Notes under the pieces: model-generated | What the model was told of the DNA's origin: nothing | Database searches by the model: none | The model's input: the letters and a program-made list of their open reading frames with translations, nothing else | Part shown: positions 25,034 through 33,338 of the stretch, piece by piece | Numbering within the stretch: position 1 is the first letter of the stretch | How the letters are laid out: the number at the start of each line of letters is the position of its first letter | Assembly: GCA_036407095.1 (NCBI GenBank) | Contig: DASWZV010000126.1 | Span: 1 to 64,000 of the forward strand | Reading direction: 5' to 3' | DNA from: Gp6-AA40 sp036407095 | GTDB lineage: Bacteria > Acidobacteriota > Vicinamibacteria > Vicinamibacterales > UBA2999 | DNA length: 64,000 nt | Made by a program: the position numbers and the translations under genes

Positions 25034-25140
25034 GAGTACGGAGGCAACGGATTAACAGGAGAAACGGAAAAACGGAGAATAGACTTCTTCTCCGTTCCTT
25101 CGTTGCTCCTGTTAATCCGTTGCCTCCGTCATCTCCGTTA
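25034..25140. repeat. AACGGAG iterated-word inverted repeat, copy 1
   Basis: The left arm (25034-25077) reads ACGGAGGCAACGG, ATTAACAGGAG and AACGGAG words; the right arm (25089-25140) is the complement (CTCCTGTTAATCCG, TTGCCTCCGT). The arms pair over roughly 40 nt in the gap between two convergent genes and would make a strong bidirectional hairpin. A related element is at 62324. Confidence 0.9.
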
Positions 25141-25145
25141 TCTGC

Positions 25146-25937
25146 TCAGGCCCCCAACTCACTCGCGAGCTCGTTGAAATCCTTCGCTGAAAGGTCGATT
25201 GATTCGTCCGCTTTGAGATCCGGCTTCCCCGCCGGACCGTACTCGAGCGGCCGCGGCACGAACGCAGTGCGGAGTCCCTGTGCTTTCGCCGCGCGCAGAT
25301 CGTTGAGGTGCGCCGCAACCATCATCACTTCCCCGCGCCCGAGATCGAGCAGTTGCATGGCCGACTGGTAGACCTCGGGATCCGGCTTGTAGTGTCGAAC
25401 GAGCTCGGCGCCGAGAATGCAGTCCCACGGCAGCCCTGAGTGCCGCGCGAGATCGGTCATCAGCGAGATGTTGCCGTTCGACAGCGGCGCGATGATGAAG
25501 GTCTTCTTGAGACGCGTCAGACCGGCGACGGCGTCAGGCCAGGGTTGCAGGCGATGCCACGCGAGATTGAGCGTCCGGCGTTCTGTCTCGGTCAGCCCGC
25601 TCAGACCGAAGTCGCCGACGATGCGATCGAGGATCATCCGGTGAAGCTGATCGAGCTTCGTCCACGGAAGCTTTCCCGTGCGCACTTGATCCATCATCGG
25701 CGCGTACTGCGCCCGCCACGCGTCGGCGAACGTCGGACCGTCGATGGTCGCGTGCCTGCTCTTCGCGAGCGTCTCGACTTCGCGCGCGACCGACGTACGC
25801 CAGTCGACAACGGTACCGAACACATCGAAGACGAGCGCTTTGATTCCGGTCATGTTCACACGTCTCGACGCAGACGATTGCATCCGGGCGGCAGCAACGC
25901 CGACGACGCCGGCCTGCAGAAACGTGCGTCGCGTCAT
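25146..25937 (-). CDS. Exported haloacid dehalogenase (type II)
   Basis: A 263-residue protein with a Tat-like N-terminus (MTRRTFLQAGVVGVAAARM) and a type II haloacid dehalogenase core: ALVFDVFGTVVDWR (nucleophile Asp), PLSNGN, a Lys in VRHYKPDPEVY and a final MMVAAHLNDLRAAKA. That last motif, with His and Asn where other HADs have Asp, is characteristic of L-2-haloacid dehalogenases. Export through Tat is unusual for the family. Start ATG at 25937. Confidence 0.85.
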   Translation of the reverse strand: MTRRTFLQAGVVGVAAARMQSSASRRVNMTGIKALVFDVFGTVVDWRTSVAREVETLAKSRHATIDGPTFADAWRAQYAPMMDQVRTGKLPWTKLDQLHRMILDRIVGDFGLSGLTETERRTLNLAWHRLQPWPDAVAGLTRLKKTFIIAPLSNGNISLMTDLARHSGLPWDCILGAELVRHYKPDPEVYQSAMQLLDLGRGEVMMVAAHLNDLRAAKAQGLRTAFVPRPLEYGPAGKPDLKADESIDLSAKDFNELASELGA

Positions 25938-25948
25938 CGTCTCCTCCT

Positions 25949-25976
25949 GGGCCGCCTGAAGGCGGCCCCTACGTAC
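25949..25976. repeat. TGAA-loop palindrome (GGGCCGCC/GGCGGCCC)
   Basis: An 8-bp perfect stem with a TGAA loop, followed by CTACGTAC. The same sequence recurs at 38438, and variants based on GTCCGGC are at 7252, 31333 and 51878. It lies directly upstream of the exported dehalogenase gene. Confidence 0.8.
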
Positions 25977-25978
25977 CA

Positions 25979-26533
25979 TTACTTGCCCGCGCGCCACATC
26001 AGGTAGTTGCGCACGCCCAGCACGTCGATCTCATGGACCATCACGAATCCGAAGCGACGGTAGAAGCGGACGTTCTCCGAACGGTCGGTTTCGAGATAAC
26101 CGGCGGCGCCCGTGCGATCGAGCTCGTGCGAGTACTCCTCCATGAGACGCTGCCCGACCCCTGAGCCCTGCGCCTCGGGAGCGACACCGATCGGGCCCAG
26201 ATGCGTGTGGGGCGTCTGCGGATCGCGCTTCGACCAGGCGGCGAGCCACACGTTGACTTTCATGGCGGAGATACTTCCGAAACCGGTCAGCATGCGCGGC
26301 ACATGGCGGACCTTTTCCATCACGGAGAACTGGCAGAGCGGAGAGTGGACCCAGTGAACCAGGCCGACGATGCGCTCGCCGTCGAGCGCGACGAGGCTCC
26401 GGCCCTTCATCGCGCCGAGCGCGGTGTAAAAGAAGGCTTCGTTGCGGGCGAGGCGATCGGGGCCGAACACCGCCACGTGCATCGGGTTGGTGACGAAGGC
26501 GCGCGCCAGCACGCGCGACGCCTCCTCGTGCAT
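25979..26533 (-). CDS. GNAT family N-acetyltransferase
   Basis: A 184-residue acetyltransferase. The acetyl-CoA binding motif A is THLGPIGVAPEAQGSGVGQRLMEEY, followed by GYLETDRSENVRFYRRFGFVMV. The N-terminal part binds the acceptor, which cannot be predicted. The gene lies upstream of the haloacid dehalogenase gene on the same strand, separated by the TGAA-loop palindrome. Confidence 0.88.
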   Translation of the reverse strand: MHEEASRVLARAFVTNPMHVAVFGPDRLARNEAFFYTALGAMKGRSLVALDGERIVGLVHWVHSPLCQFSVMEKVRHVPRMLTGFGSISAMKVNVWLAAWSKRDPQTPHTHLGPIGVAPEAQGSGVGQRLMEEYSHELDRTGAAGYLETDRSENVRFYRRFGFVMVHEIDVLGVRNYLMWRAGK

Positions 26534-26588
26534 GCGGGGAGCGTACGGTTCAATACGAACGAACGGGCCGTCGACAGGAGCACCCAGA

Positions 26589-27461
26589 TTATTTGGCCAG
26601 ATGCTTGGAGGACTGCTCGTTCTCGTTGCAGATGAACTCGATCATCTCGCTGTCCAACATGATGCGATGGTTCACGCGCACGGTGAACGGCTTCGTGTAC
26701 GCCTTGGGATCGTCGATGGTGATGTCGATCTGCATGGTGCCGAAATTCGGCCGGCGGAACCGCTCGGTCATCTTGAGCGCATCCGTGTACGGACTACCGT
26801 TCACGTCGAGCCATCCCGCGCGCTCGTCCCCGCGGAAGTTGGTCGTTTCGACCACGAGCGTATCGTTGCCTTCCCACCAGCCTCGCGAGTAACCGAACCA
26901 CCAGGGCGTCGGATCGTTGCCGGGCGCCGGCCGGCCGTCCATGTAGATGTAACGCAGCCCGTAGTTCGACTCGTACGTGATCAGCATCAGGTTCTTGGTC
27001 TGAACGATCTGTCGCGGCTGCGGATGATTGTGGTACTGCATCAGGCCGATTGGGAGGCACCACACATCCGGGTTGTCCTTGCTGTTGTCGGCCATCCGCT
27101 TCTTCTTGAGCTCAGCGGCCCAGGGCTGCAGCGGCAGGGCGTAGCCACGGCCGGCGACTTCGAAGAACTGTGAATTCGGGATCGCATTTGGATCGGGCGG
27201 CGGCGCCGGAGTGGCCGGCGCGCCGTTCGCGCCCGCGCCTCGGCCTCGCCCACCGCCTCCACCACCGAATCCAAGCTGCCAGATTCCGGAGAAATCGACC
27301 TTGCCATCGGGCGTTCGGGGCGTGGGCGCATCCAGGATCGGCTTGCCGTCGGCCGTGCGCGGGACACCGGGCGTGGGATACGAGGGCCATTGCGCGCCGA
27401 CCGACACCGACAGGGAGAGGGCGATCGCGAGCGCGGCCGCCATCCGGAACACACGGTTCAT
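26589..27461 (-). CDS. Secreted EKFTRTDF-family protein
   Basis: A 290-residue exported protein (signal MNRVFRMAAALAIALSLSVSVGA). It has a Gly/Arg-rich linker (GGGGGRGRGAGANGAP) and then the domain shared with 22250, 24140 and 34467: YIYMDGRPAPG, GYSRGWWEGNDTLVVETTNF, MTERFRRPNFGTMQIDITIDDPKAYTKPF and a final EFICNENEQ. Function unknown. It is transcribed opposite to the 22-25 kb members, so the set is dispersed rather than one operon. Confidence 0.85.
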   Translation of the reverse strand: MNRVFRMAAALAIALSLSVSVGAQWPSYPTPGVPRTADGKPILDAPTPRTPDGKVDFSGIWQLGFGGGGGGRGRGAGANGAPATPAPPPDPNAIPNSQFFEVAGRGYALPLQPWAAELKKKRMADNSKDNPDVWCLPIGLMQYHNHPQPRQIVQTKNLMLITYESNYGLRYIYMDGRPAPGNDPTPWWFGYSRGWWEGNDTLVVETTNFRGDERAGWLDVNGSPYTDALKMTERFRRPNFGTMQIDITIDDPKAYTKPFTVRVNHRIMLDSEMIEFICNENEQSSKHLAK

Positions 27462-27549
27462 TCAGCCTCCTGAGTGAGCCACACGAGTCTAGCGATTGGC
27501 AGCGATGAAGTCTACGTGGGAGGGGACGTCACCAGAGACTGTCTCGGCG

Positions 27550-27648
27550 TAATGCAAAATTCAAAATTCGAAATGCAAAAACGTTGATCTTTCTACAGGC
27601 ATTCGTCTTTCTTTGCATTTTGCATTTTGCATTTTGGCATTCTGAATT
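27550..27648. repeat. ATGCAAAAT iterated-word inverted repeat, copy 2
   Basis: The left arm (27551-27580) AATGCAAAATTCAAAATTCG... and the right arm (27612-27648) of TTTGCATTTTGCAT words flank a 30-nt centre. Strongly AT-rich against the GC-rich background. Lies between the secreted protein and the DinB gene, touching the DinB stop. Confidence 0.9.
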
Positions 27649-28117
27649 ACACCTGCACATTCACCTGCGCGAGATGATGATGCAGGTGCGCGACGTAATC
27701 TTCCGCGACGAAGGCGAGCGTCACCGGCTGATTCGCGCCGACCGTACAGCGGACCCGCGCCTTGTCGGCGGGAATCCGTTCGATGACATATGCGAGATGC
27801 AGGTTGTAAGCGTGCCACAGCGTCGTCAGATCGCGCCATGAGCGCGACGCGTATCCCTGACACTCTACCCAGTGGTCCTGCGCATAGCCGGGCGAGATGA
27901 GCTCGGCGCCCTGTTGCGCGCGCACGAAGCGTTGATGGTTGTTGGACGCGGAGTCGATCAGATGTCCAATCACCTGCTTCGGCGACCACTTGCCTGGCGC
28001 ACGAGGCTTCGCAGCATCGGCGTCGCTCAACGCCTGCAGTTTCGGCAGCGCGACGTCGAGCGTACGCCGCAGCTCGGCAGCAACGGACGGAAACGGAGGT
28101 CTCTCTTCTGACGCCAT
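27647..28117 (-). CDS. DinB family protein
   Basis: A 156-residue four-helix protein of the DinB superfamily. The KWSPKQVIGHLIDSASNNHQRF block gives the first His and the C-terminal EDYVAHLHHHLAQV gives the others, matching the three-His metal site. Function of this subgroup unknown. ATG at 28117 selected as the first in a run with the family's usual N-terminus. Confidence 0.88.
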   Translation of the reverse strand: MASEERPPFPSVAAELRRTLDVALPKLQALSDADAAKPRAPGKWSPKQVIGHLIDSASNNHQRFVRAQQGAELISPGYAQDHWVECQGYASRSWRDLTTLWHAYNLHLAYVIERIPADKARVRCTVGANQPVTLAFVAEDYVAHLHHHLAQVNVQV

Positions 28118-28246
28118 ACCCGACTTATGTTGCCACGGGAAGAACAAGGGAGAGGCAGAACAGACAACCGATGGTCAGCGCCGATGTGACGAGGAGTGGT
28201 ACGATTGCTGCTCGTCGCGCGTTGCTCCGGATTCTCGGGAGGCGGT

Positions 28247-28729
28247 ATGCGTGATCTGAGCCGGGTCCTCCTCGCCGTTGTAATTGTCATCGCGGCGCCC
28301 GCGATACGCGCGCAAGCCCCCGCGCATCCTGCACAGGATCTTCAGCTCGGCGTCTGGCAGGTCGATCTGGAGAAATCGCGCTATTACCCGGGTCCGCCGC
28401 CGCTCAGCGAGACACGCACGTTCACACGCGAACCGGACGGAGTCAAGGGAACGGTCGTCAGGAAACTTGCGGACGGCCGCGAAGAACGGATCGACTATCG
28501 CGCCGACTACGACATGGAATACCCGGTGTCCGGGACCGATGCGTACGACGCGGTGAAGTTCAAGCGCATCGACGCCTACACGTCTGATGCGGTGTTGTCA
28601 CACGCAGGTCGCGTGTTCGGAACGGCCCGGCGCGTGATCTCGTCCGACGGGCGGACGATGACGATCACGTTCCGCCAGGAAGATCCCTCCCTCGTGAGAA
28701 ACGTCGTCGTGTATCGGAAGGTTCAGTAA
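28247..28729 (+). CDS. Small secreted hypothetical protein
   Basis: A 160-residue protein starting at ATG 28247 after a GGGAGG site. Signal peptide MRDLSRVLLAVVIVIAAPAIRA, then a beta-rich domain opening with LGVWQVDLEKSRYYPGPPPLSETRTF, a pattern of many acidobacterial secreted proteins, and ending FRQEDPSLVRNVVVYRKV. No function can be assigned. The 24-bp-period array starts 9 bp after the stop. Confidence 0.8.
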   Translation: MRDLSRVLLAVVIVIAAPAIRAQAPAHPAQDLQLGVWQVDLEKSRYYPGPPPLSETRTFTREPDGVKGTVVRKLADGREERIDYRADYDMEYPVSGTDAYDAVKFKRIDAYTSDAVLSHAGRVFGTARRVISSDGRTMTITFRQEDPSLVRNVVVYRKVQ

Positions 28730-28738
28730 GTGCTCATT

Positions 28739-28908
28739 GTCGGTGCGATCCTTCTGACGCCGGTCGGTGCGATTGAGCTGATGTTTGTCGGTGCGATCCT
28801 TCTGACGATAGTCGGTGCGATTCAGCTGACGACTGTCGCGCGCGCCACGAACCCGGACCGCGCCGACAGGCTGCAGGCTCGCACCGACCCTGATGCAGGA
28901 TCGCCGAC
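28739..28908. repeat. 24-bp-period GTCGGTGCGATC array, copy 3, two opposed arms
   Basis: Forward units start at 28739, 28763, 28787, 28811 and 28835, exactly 24 nt apart. Reverse units end at 28867, 28888 and 28908. The 25 nt at 28787-28811 are the exact reverse complement of 1397-1421 in the second array, so spacers as well as cores are shared over 27 kb. It fills the gap between two convergent genes. Confidence 0.92.
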
Positions 28909-28921
28909 CGAAATGCAGGGA

Positions 28922-29557
28922 TTACTGTTTCGCTGCTTCGAGTGGAACGTTCTCGAAAAAGTCGACGACGCCGGTCTCGAGTGAATATTCGGCGCCGACG
29001 ATCATCAGTCCGCCTTCCCGAATCAGTTGCTCGAGCAACGCCGATCCGTGACGCAGGTGATCGACCGATGCGCGCACGTTCGCGCGCACGGCGTCGCTGA
29101 CCAAGGCATCGTGGGCGCCCGCAAGTCTGGTCGCGAACAGCGGCTCGACCGACGGTCGAACGCGATCGACGATCGAGCGCAAGTTCCACGATTGCGTCGT
29201 CGCCTGTCCCTGGAGTTCTTCCAGCGTGGCGATGATCGCGCCGCACTGCGAATGCCCCATGACGACCACGAGCCGCGTGGCGTAGCGCGACGCGGCGAAC
29301 TCGACACTCCCCACCTGAGACGGAGCCACGATGTTGCCGGCAACGCGGATGACGAACAGATCGCCGAAGCCCTGATCGAAGACCAGTTCGGCCGGGACGC
29401 GTGAATCGGAGCAACCCAGGATGATCGCAAACGGCTCCTGCCGCTCCACCAGCGAGCTGCGGCGCGCGGCCGACGACAGGGAGGTCGTCGAGTGGCCGGC
29501 GACGAATCGGCGGTTGCCTTGGTACAGGCGAGCGAGTGCATCGAGAGCGCTCAGCAT
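28922..29557 (-). CDS. Beta-class carbonic anhydrase
   Basis: A 211-residue beta-carbonic anhydrase, interconverting CO2 and bicarbonate. Zinc ligands are Cys49 in GCSDSR, His102 and Cys105 in GHSQCG; the Asp51-Arg53 catalytic dyad is intact. It has no signal peptide and should be cytoplasmic. Its ATG overlaps the stop of the upstream metallo-beta-lactamase gene by one base (TGATG), so the two are translationally coupled, an unusual pairing. Confidence 0.95.
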   Translation of the reverse strand: MLSALDALARLYQGNRRFVAGHSTTSLSSAARRSSLVERQEPFAIILGCSDSRVPAELVFDQGFGDLFVIRVAGNIVAPSQVGSVEFAASRYATRLVVVMGHSQCGAIIATLEELQGQATTQSWNLRSIVDRVRPSVEPLFATRLAGAHDALVSDAVRANVRASVDHLRHGSALLEQLIREGGLMIVGAEYSLETGVVDFFENVPLEAAKQ

Positions 29558-30459
29558 CAGTTCTTCGCCGCTTTCTGCATCTGGATCTGCGCGCGGAACA
29601 TCGCTTCCTGGATATCGGCCTCACGCCAGCAACCGGCGGGGTCGACGAACGGGTTGGGCGAGCCTGCTTTCAGTCTCGCGTACTTTGCCGCCATGTCGTA
29701 CTGAGCGGGATGGTCGCCGAGCGGCACGTCGCATGGCAGTTTGCGCACCAGCGCGAAGGTGCGATTGAACTCGCCTTCAACCTCCGGCGTCACGGTTCCG
29801 GACGAGCGGTAGCTGCAGGCGAACACGACGTTATAGGTGCGCCCGCTCTCTGCTGCCTTCGTCGTCCAGGTCGTGCATCCACGGGTGTGACCCGCCGTAA
29901 GATGCGCGACGAGCGTCGTACCTCCCAGCGTGACTTCTTCGCCGTCGCGGAGCATCCGGTCGATTGGATGGGCTTTCCCGCCAGGTGTGATGGCCTGAAG
30001 CGCCGGCACATCTTCCCGCATCGCCGTCACCCGCGCACCGGTCAGCTCCTTGACGAGCGCATCCCCTTCCTGATGATCGCCGTGCGCGTGCGTCCCCAGC
30101 AGGACGCGGACGTCCGAGAACTTGAACCCCAGTTGCGTCACCGACTTCTCGATCGTGCGTACATTCCGTTCGTACGTGCTGTTGATCAAGATGTGACCAG
30201 CGGGCGTGGCAATGAGAAACGAGCTGAGCGTCCGGGTGCCGACGTAGTACACGTTGCCGATCACTTGGTGCGGAGTGAACGCCGTGGTCTGGTCCTCCTC
30301 CGTCCCCATGTTGCGAGCCAGGATCGATCGCGGCGTGTACGTCTGTCCGCCAACCGTGACCGCTGGCAGATCGGGCGTGTTCTGGCCATGCGTGGTCGGG
30401 CCGATGCAGAGAACGCCCAGCAGCGCAAGTGGCAGACGCGATACGGAATCCGCCTTCAC
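29557..30459 (-). CDS. Subclass B3 metallo-beta-lactamase-like hydrolase
   Basis: A 300-residue MBL-fold protein most like subclass B3 beta-lactamases. Zinc ligands: His124, His126, Asp128 and His129 in THAHGDH, His191 in LTAGHTRGCTTWT and His250 in PLGDHPAQYD. The GHTxGCTTWT block and the C-terminal His are B3 hallmarks. An N-terminal export signal is present when GTG at 30459 is used; upstream in-frame codons derive from the AT-rich repeat. Whether it hydrolyses beta-lactams is untested. Coupled to the carbonic anhydrase gene. Confidence 0.85.
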   Translation of the reverse strand: MKADSVSRLPLALLGVLCIGPTTHGQNTPDLPAVTVGGQTYTPRSILARNMGTEEDQTTAFTPHQVIGNVYYVGTRTLSSFLIATPAGHILINSTYERNVRTIEKSVTQLGFKFSDVRVLLGTHAHGDHQEGDALVKELTGARVTAMREDVPALQAITPGGKAHPIDRMLRDGEEVTLGGTTLVAHLTAGHTRGCTTWTTKAAESGRTYNVVFACSYRSSGTVTPEVEGEFNRTFALVRKLPCDVPLGDHPAQYDMAAKYARLKAGSPNPFVDPAGCWREADIQEAMFRAQIQMQKAAKN

Positions 30460-30479
30460 AAGGTCATCAGGATACTTCG

Positions 30480-30566
30480 GAATGCAAAATGCAAAATTCA
30501 AAATGCAAAAACGTCCAAGCTATTCGAGGATTCCCTTTTGCATTTGGCAGTTTGCATTTTGTATTA
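30480..30566. repeat. ATGCAAAAT iterated-word inverted repeat, copy 3
   Basis: Left arm 30480-30511 (AATGCAAAATGCAAAATTC), right arm about 30534-30566 (TTTTGCATTTGGCAG, TTTGCATTTTG), with a roughly 22-nt centre. Lies immediately upstream of the B3 metallo-beta-lactamase gene, probably overlapping its promoter or leader. Confidence 0.9.
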
Positions 30567-30585
30567 CAAGCGTCGACTTTAGTAT

Positions 30586-31308
30586 TCACTTCGGTGTGGC
30601 AAGGAACACGTCCCGCCCCCATTGATCGAGCGAGCTCTCGACCGAGAGGCCCACATCATTGAACCACTCGATCCAGCGCGCGCGGGCAAACAACCCTTCG
30701 ACATGTCGATCGTGCACCGCTCGGACTGCGCCCCTCGCATCCCTGAGCAGAAACGCGTAGTGGACCACGTAGGTATCGTCGTCGGGGTTGGGATCCCAGC
30801 ACCACTGCAGATATCGGAGTCCGCGTCCGTCGGGCGCGTCATCTCCACCGTCATCGGTGCCCGGCGTAAACGTCTCCCGGACGAAGTCAGGAACAACCAC
30901 CACCGTCCCACCTGGCCGGCAATGACGGGCTGCTGTTTCAAGGGTGGCCCGAACGGAGTCGCCATCGGTCGCATACATGATCGCATCGTGCACGAGGACG
31001 ACATCGAACTGGCGCGACAGCCGCAGGGTGCGCATATCGCCGACGAGATGTTCGCACTCGGGGTTGATGACGCGGCTCACGGTCAGCATCGATGGCGAGC
31101 GATCAGTCAGCGTCAGCGTGAAATGTTGCCTCAGATGGGAAGCAAGGCTGCCGCCGCCAGAGCCGAGTTCGAGCAACGTGCCGCCGCTGACGCGCGGCCT
31201 CAGGCGACGCAGCAGGTCGTCCGCTTCCTCGACGTAGTGCTCGGGCGCCGAAAACAGCGGCCACCATTCTGCGAGTTCGTCGTAGAAGATGGCAGTCGGT
31301 TCGTTCAT
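30586..31308 (-). CDS. Class I SAM-dependent methyltransferase
   Basis: A 240-residue methyltransferase. Motif I is LLELGSGGGSLASHL, then LTLTDRSPSML (acidic ribose-binding loop), VGDMRTLRL and FDVVLVHDAIMY, with RPGGTVVVVPDF as the post-motif strand. No substrate-specific domain is visible, so the methyl acceptor is unknown. The gene stands alone on the minus strand. Confidence 0.9.
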   Translation of the reverse strand: MNEPTAIFYDELAEWWPLFSAPEHYVEEADDLLRRLRPRVSGGTLLELGSGGGSLASHLRQHFTLTLTDRSPSMLTVSRVINPECEHLVGDMRTLRLSRQFDVVLVHDAIMYATDGDSVRATLETAARHCRPGGTVVVVPDFVRETFTPGTDDGGDDAPDGRGLRYLQWCWDPNPDDDTYVVHYAFLLRDARGAVRAVHDRHVEGLFARARWIEWFNDVGLSVESSLDQWGRDVFLATPK

Positions 31309-31332
31309 CGATGGTGTTCAGTGACTGAAAGG

Positions 31333-31388
31333 GGTCCGGCTGAAGCCGGACACTACGTACGAAAATGCGGTCCGGCAAACGCCGGACC
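31333..31388. repeat. Two GTCCGGC palindromes in tandem
   Basis: GGTCCGGCTGAAGCCGG with ACACTACGTAC follows, then at 31369-31388 GGTCCGGCAAACGCCGGACC. Both have 7-8 bp stems with 4-nt loops. They lie between the methyltransferase start and the cytochrome gene stop. Confidence 0.8.
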
Positions 31389-31395
31389 ACGGGCA

Positions 31396-32151
31396 CTAAT
31401 TACTCTGCTTCGAGATCTCGGCCAGACGGGACGCAAGCGTTCCGGGGCCGTGACACGTCTGGCACGCGACGCTGGACTGCGGGCGCGAGGCGGGGTCGTC
31501 CTTCCACTGCTGTGCGCGTTTCGCATATGGCGTATCGGGCAGCAGCGTGAGAATCCGCGCGAGCTGAGGCCCAAGCTCGGTGGTGCGACCGGTTCGTTCC
31601 ATGGCTTGCGCGAGGCCTGAGAGCACTTCCCCCTTGTGATGCAGCGGCAGCTTCTCGATGGCCGCGCTCTGCAGCTTCCACAACTGCTGATACGCGTCGT
31701 ACGCCTGCTCCCATCGCGCCGCCCGTTCCGCGGCCGGCAGCCGATCGGTCAACATCACCATCGAACCGCCGGTGATGGCGAGCACGGGGATTGACTCCGG
31801 ACCCAGGCGTTTGGCTTCGGCGAACAGGTCGAGCGCGCGCTGATACTGCTTCTGGAATTCATCGGCCCGTTTGTCCTCGTTCGCGAAGACAGCGCGCGTC
31901 AACGTGGCGCTCCCCTGCCACGCAATCACGCTGGCACGTTCGCCTGGCCGGCTCGCCAGCAGCAGGTCGATATTCTTTTCCGCGCGCGACAGCCGCGCGA
32001 GATCCTTCTGCAGGAAACCAGCGAAGACGTCCTCCCTGAGCAGCGTGCTCACAGTCAGGCGCGTCTCCGCGAGTGGAGGCTCTGGTGACTGCGCCACGAG
32101 CGCCGCCGAGAGCGCGACGAACGCGCTGAACGTAAGAAAAGGCTTTCTCAT
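31396..32151 (-). CDS. Secreted mono-haem protein with helical repeats
   Basis: A 251-residue exported protein (signal MRKPFLTFSAFVALSAALVA). Most of it is helical and TPR-like (residues about 45-210: the ELGPQLARILTLLP-type helices). Near the C-terminus there is a single haem c motif CQTCHGPG, so one covalently bound haem is likely. Such proteins may act as small periplasmic electron carriers or sensors; the role is unknown. ATG at 32151 opens the signal peptide. Confidence 0.78.
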   Translation of the reverse strand: MRKPFLTFSAFVALSAALVAQSPEPPLAETRLTVSTLLREDVFAGFLQKDLARLSRAEKNIDLLLASRPGERASVIAWQGSATLTRAVFANEDKRADEFQKQYQRALDLFAEAKRLGPESIPVLAITGGSMVMLTDRLPAAERAARWEQAYDAYQQLWKLQSAAIEKLPLHHKGEVLSGLAQAMERTGRTTELGPQLARILTLLPDTPYAKRAQQWKDDPASRPQSSVACQTCHGPGTLASRLAEISKQSN

Positions 32152-32199
32152 AGCAGGGAACGTACACTGTGGACGGTGGCCAGACAACCGGGAGGATCC

Positions 32200-32658
32200 C
32201 TAAGCGTCGAGATCGACGATTTCATGCGTGAGCCGATCGCCGACCACGGTCATTCTCGCAACCGCCACTGGCAGCCTGAATCGCCGCGGGCCGGCACTGC
32301 CGGGATTCAGAAACAGCACGCCATTCCGCACATCGGCCTTCGGTCGATGGGTGTGGCCCGAGATGACCGCGGCAAAGTGCGCGGCGTCCGGATCGACGTC
32401 GAGGTCGGCGAGGTTGTGAAGCATATAGAGATGCAGCGCGCCGACTTCGACCACCTCTGTCACCGGCAGCGTCCTCGCCCATTCACTCGTATCAACGTTC
32501 CCGCGGACGGCGATGGTGGGCGCGATCGTGCGCAGCGCCTCGAGCACCTTCGGATCGCCGACGTCGCCAGCATGAAGAATGAGCGTCGATCCCGTCAGCG
32601 CTTCGACGGCCCGCGGTCGCAGCAGGCCGTGCGTGTCGGAGATCACGCCAACAATCAT
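32200..32658 (-). CDS. YfcE-type metallophosphoesterase
   Basis: A 152-residue calcineurin-like phosphodiesterase of the small YfcE/MJ0936 type. The metal motifs are intact: GVISDTHGL, HAGDVGD, VRGNVD, and SGHTHRP with a final LNPGSAGPRR. The two-metal site should hydrolyse phosphodiesters such as small cyclic or nucleotide substrates; the natural substrate is unknown. Confidence 0.93.
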   Translation of the reverse strand: MIVGVISDTHGLLRPRAVEALTGSTLILHAGDVGDPKVLEALRTIAPTIAVRGNVDTSEWARTLPVTEVVEVGALHLYMLHNLADLDVDPDAAHFAAVISGHTHRPKADVRNGVLFLNPGSAGPRRFRLPVAVARMTVVGDRLTHEIVDLDA

Positions 32659-32721
32659 TTCGCCGCCGGAGCCAGGGCGATCTGTGGCATCGTCATACTC
32701 GAACCGGACGCTCGATGGGGC

Positions 32722-33279
32722 TCATTTGTTCCGGCCTCCGGCGCTCACGTTCCGAACGAAACACAGGGCTTCCCGCTGAGTGCCGGGCTCCAGATTCGGA
32801 AAGTCCACGAACTCTACCCACGAGTCGTCGCGCACGAAGCCGCATTTCTCGAGCACGCGCTGCGATGGCCGGTGTTCGGGATGGCAAAGTGCCCTCAGTC
32901 GCGAGATGCCGAGGCTGGGAGCGAGGCCGACCAGCGCGGCCAGGACCTCGGTGGCGTACCCCTGCCCCCACGCATCCCTGGCGAGCACATACCCGGTCAT
33001 CGCGTCGCGCTGCGTCTGAAACCCGAAGCCCGTGCCCCCGAGCAGTTCACCGCCCTCGCGCGAGAAGATCAGATATGGTCCCGCCGGCCAGCGTTTCCAT
33101 TCCTGCGCGCTGAATTGAACGAAGCCTTCCGTCTGTTCGACTGAAAGGTGACGCGGCCAGCCGAGGTATCGCGTGACATCGGGATCGCCGGCGTAGCGCT
33201 CGAAGATGGATGTCGCATCGTCTGCGTGCGGTGGCCGCAGGATCAACCGCGCCGTCTCGATGCGAAGAGGTGCCTTCAT
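32722..33279 (-). CDS. GNAT N-acetyltransferase, RimJ/RimL-like
   Basis: A 185-residue acetyltransferase. The opening IETARLILRPPHADDA, central GYVLARDAWGQGYATEVLAAL (acetyl-CoA loop) and HPEHRPSQRVLEKCGF match the RimJ/RimL group, which acetylates N-termini of ribosomal proteins or small amines. The precise substrate is not determined. Confidence 0.9.
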   Translation of the reverse strand: MKAPLRIETARLILRPPHADDATSIFERYAGDPDVTRYLGWPRHLSVEQTEGFVQFSAQEWKRWPAGPYLIFSREGGELLGGTGFGFQTQRDAMTGYVLARDAWGQGYATEVLAALVGLAPSLGISRLRALCHPEHRPSQRVLEKCGFVRDDSWVEFVDFPNLEPGTQREALCFVRNVSAGGRNK

Positions 33280-33338
33280 CAGCCGTCACCCTGCGGCGGC
33301 ATGCGCCCGTTCGACACGCAGATCTCTATCGAGATCGC

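Noticed and set aside
25034..25140. Ordinary rho-independent terminator
   Set aside because: The pairing arms are far longer than a terminator and built of iterated words, with no U-run, though it may still act as one.
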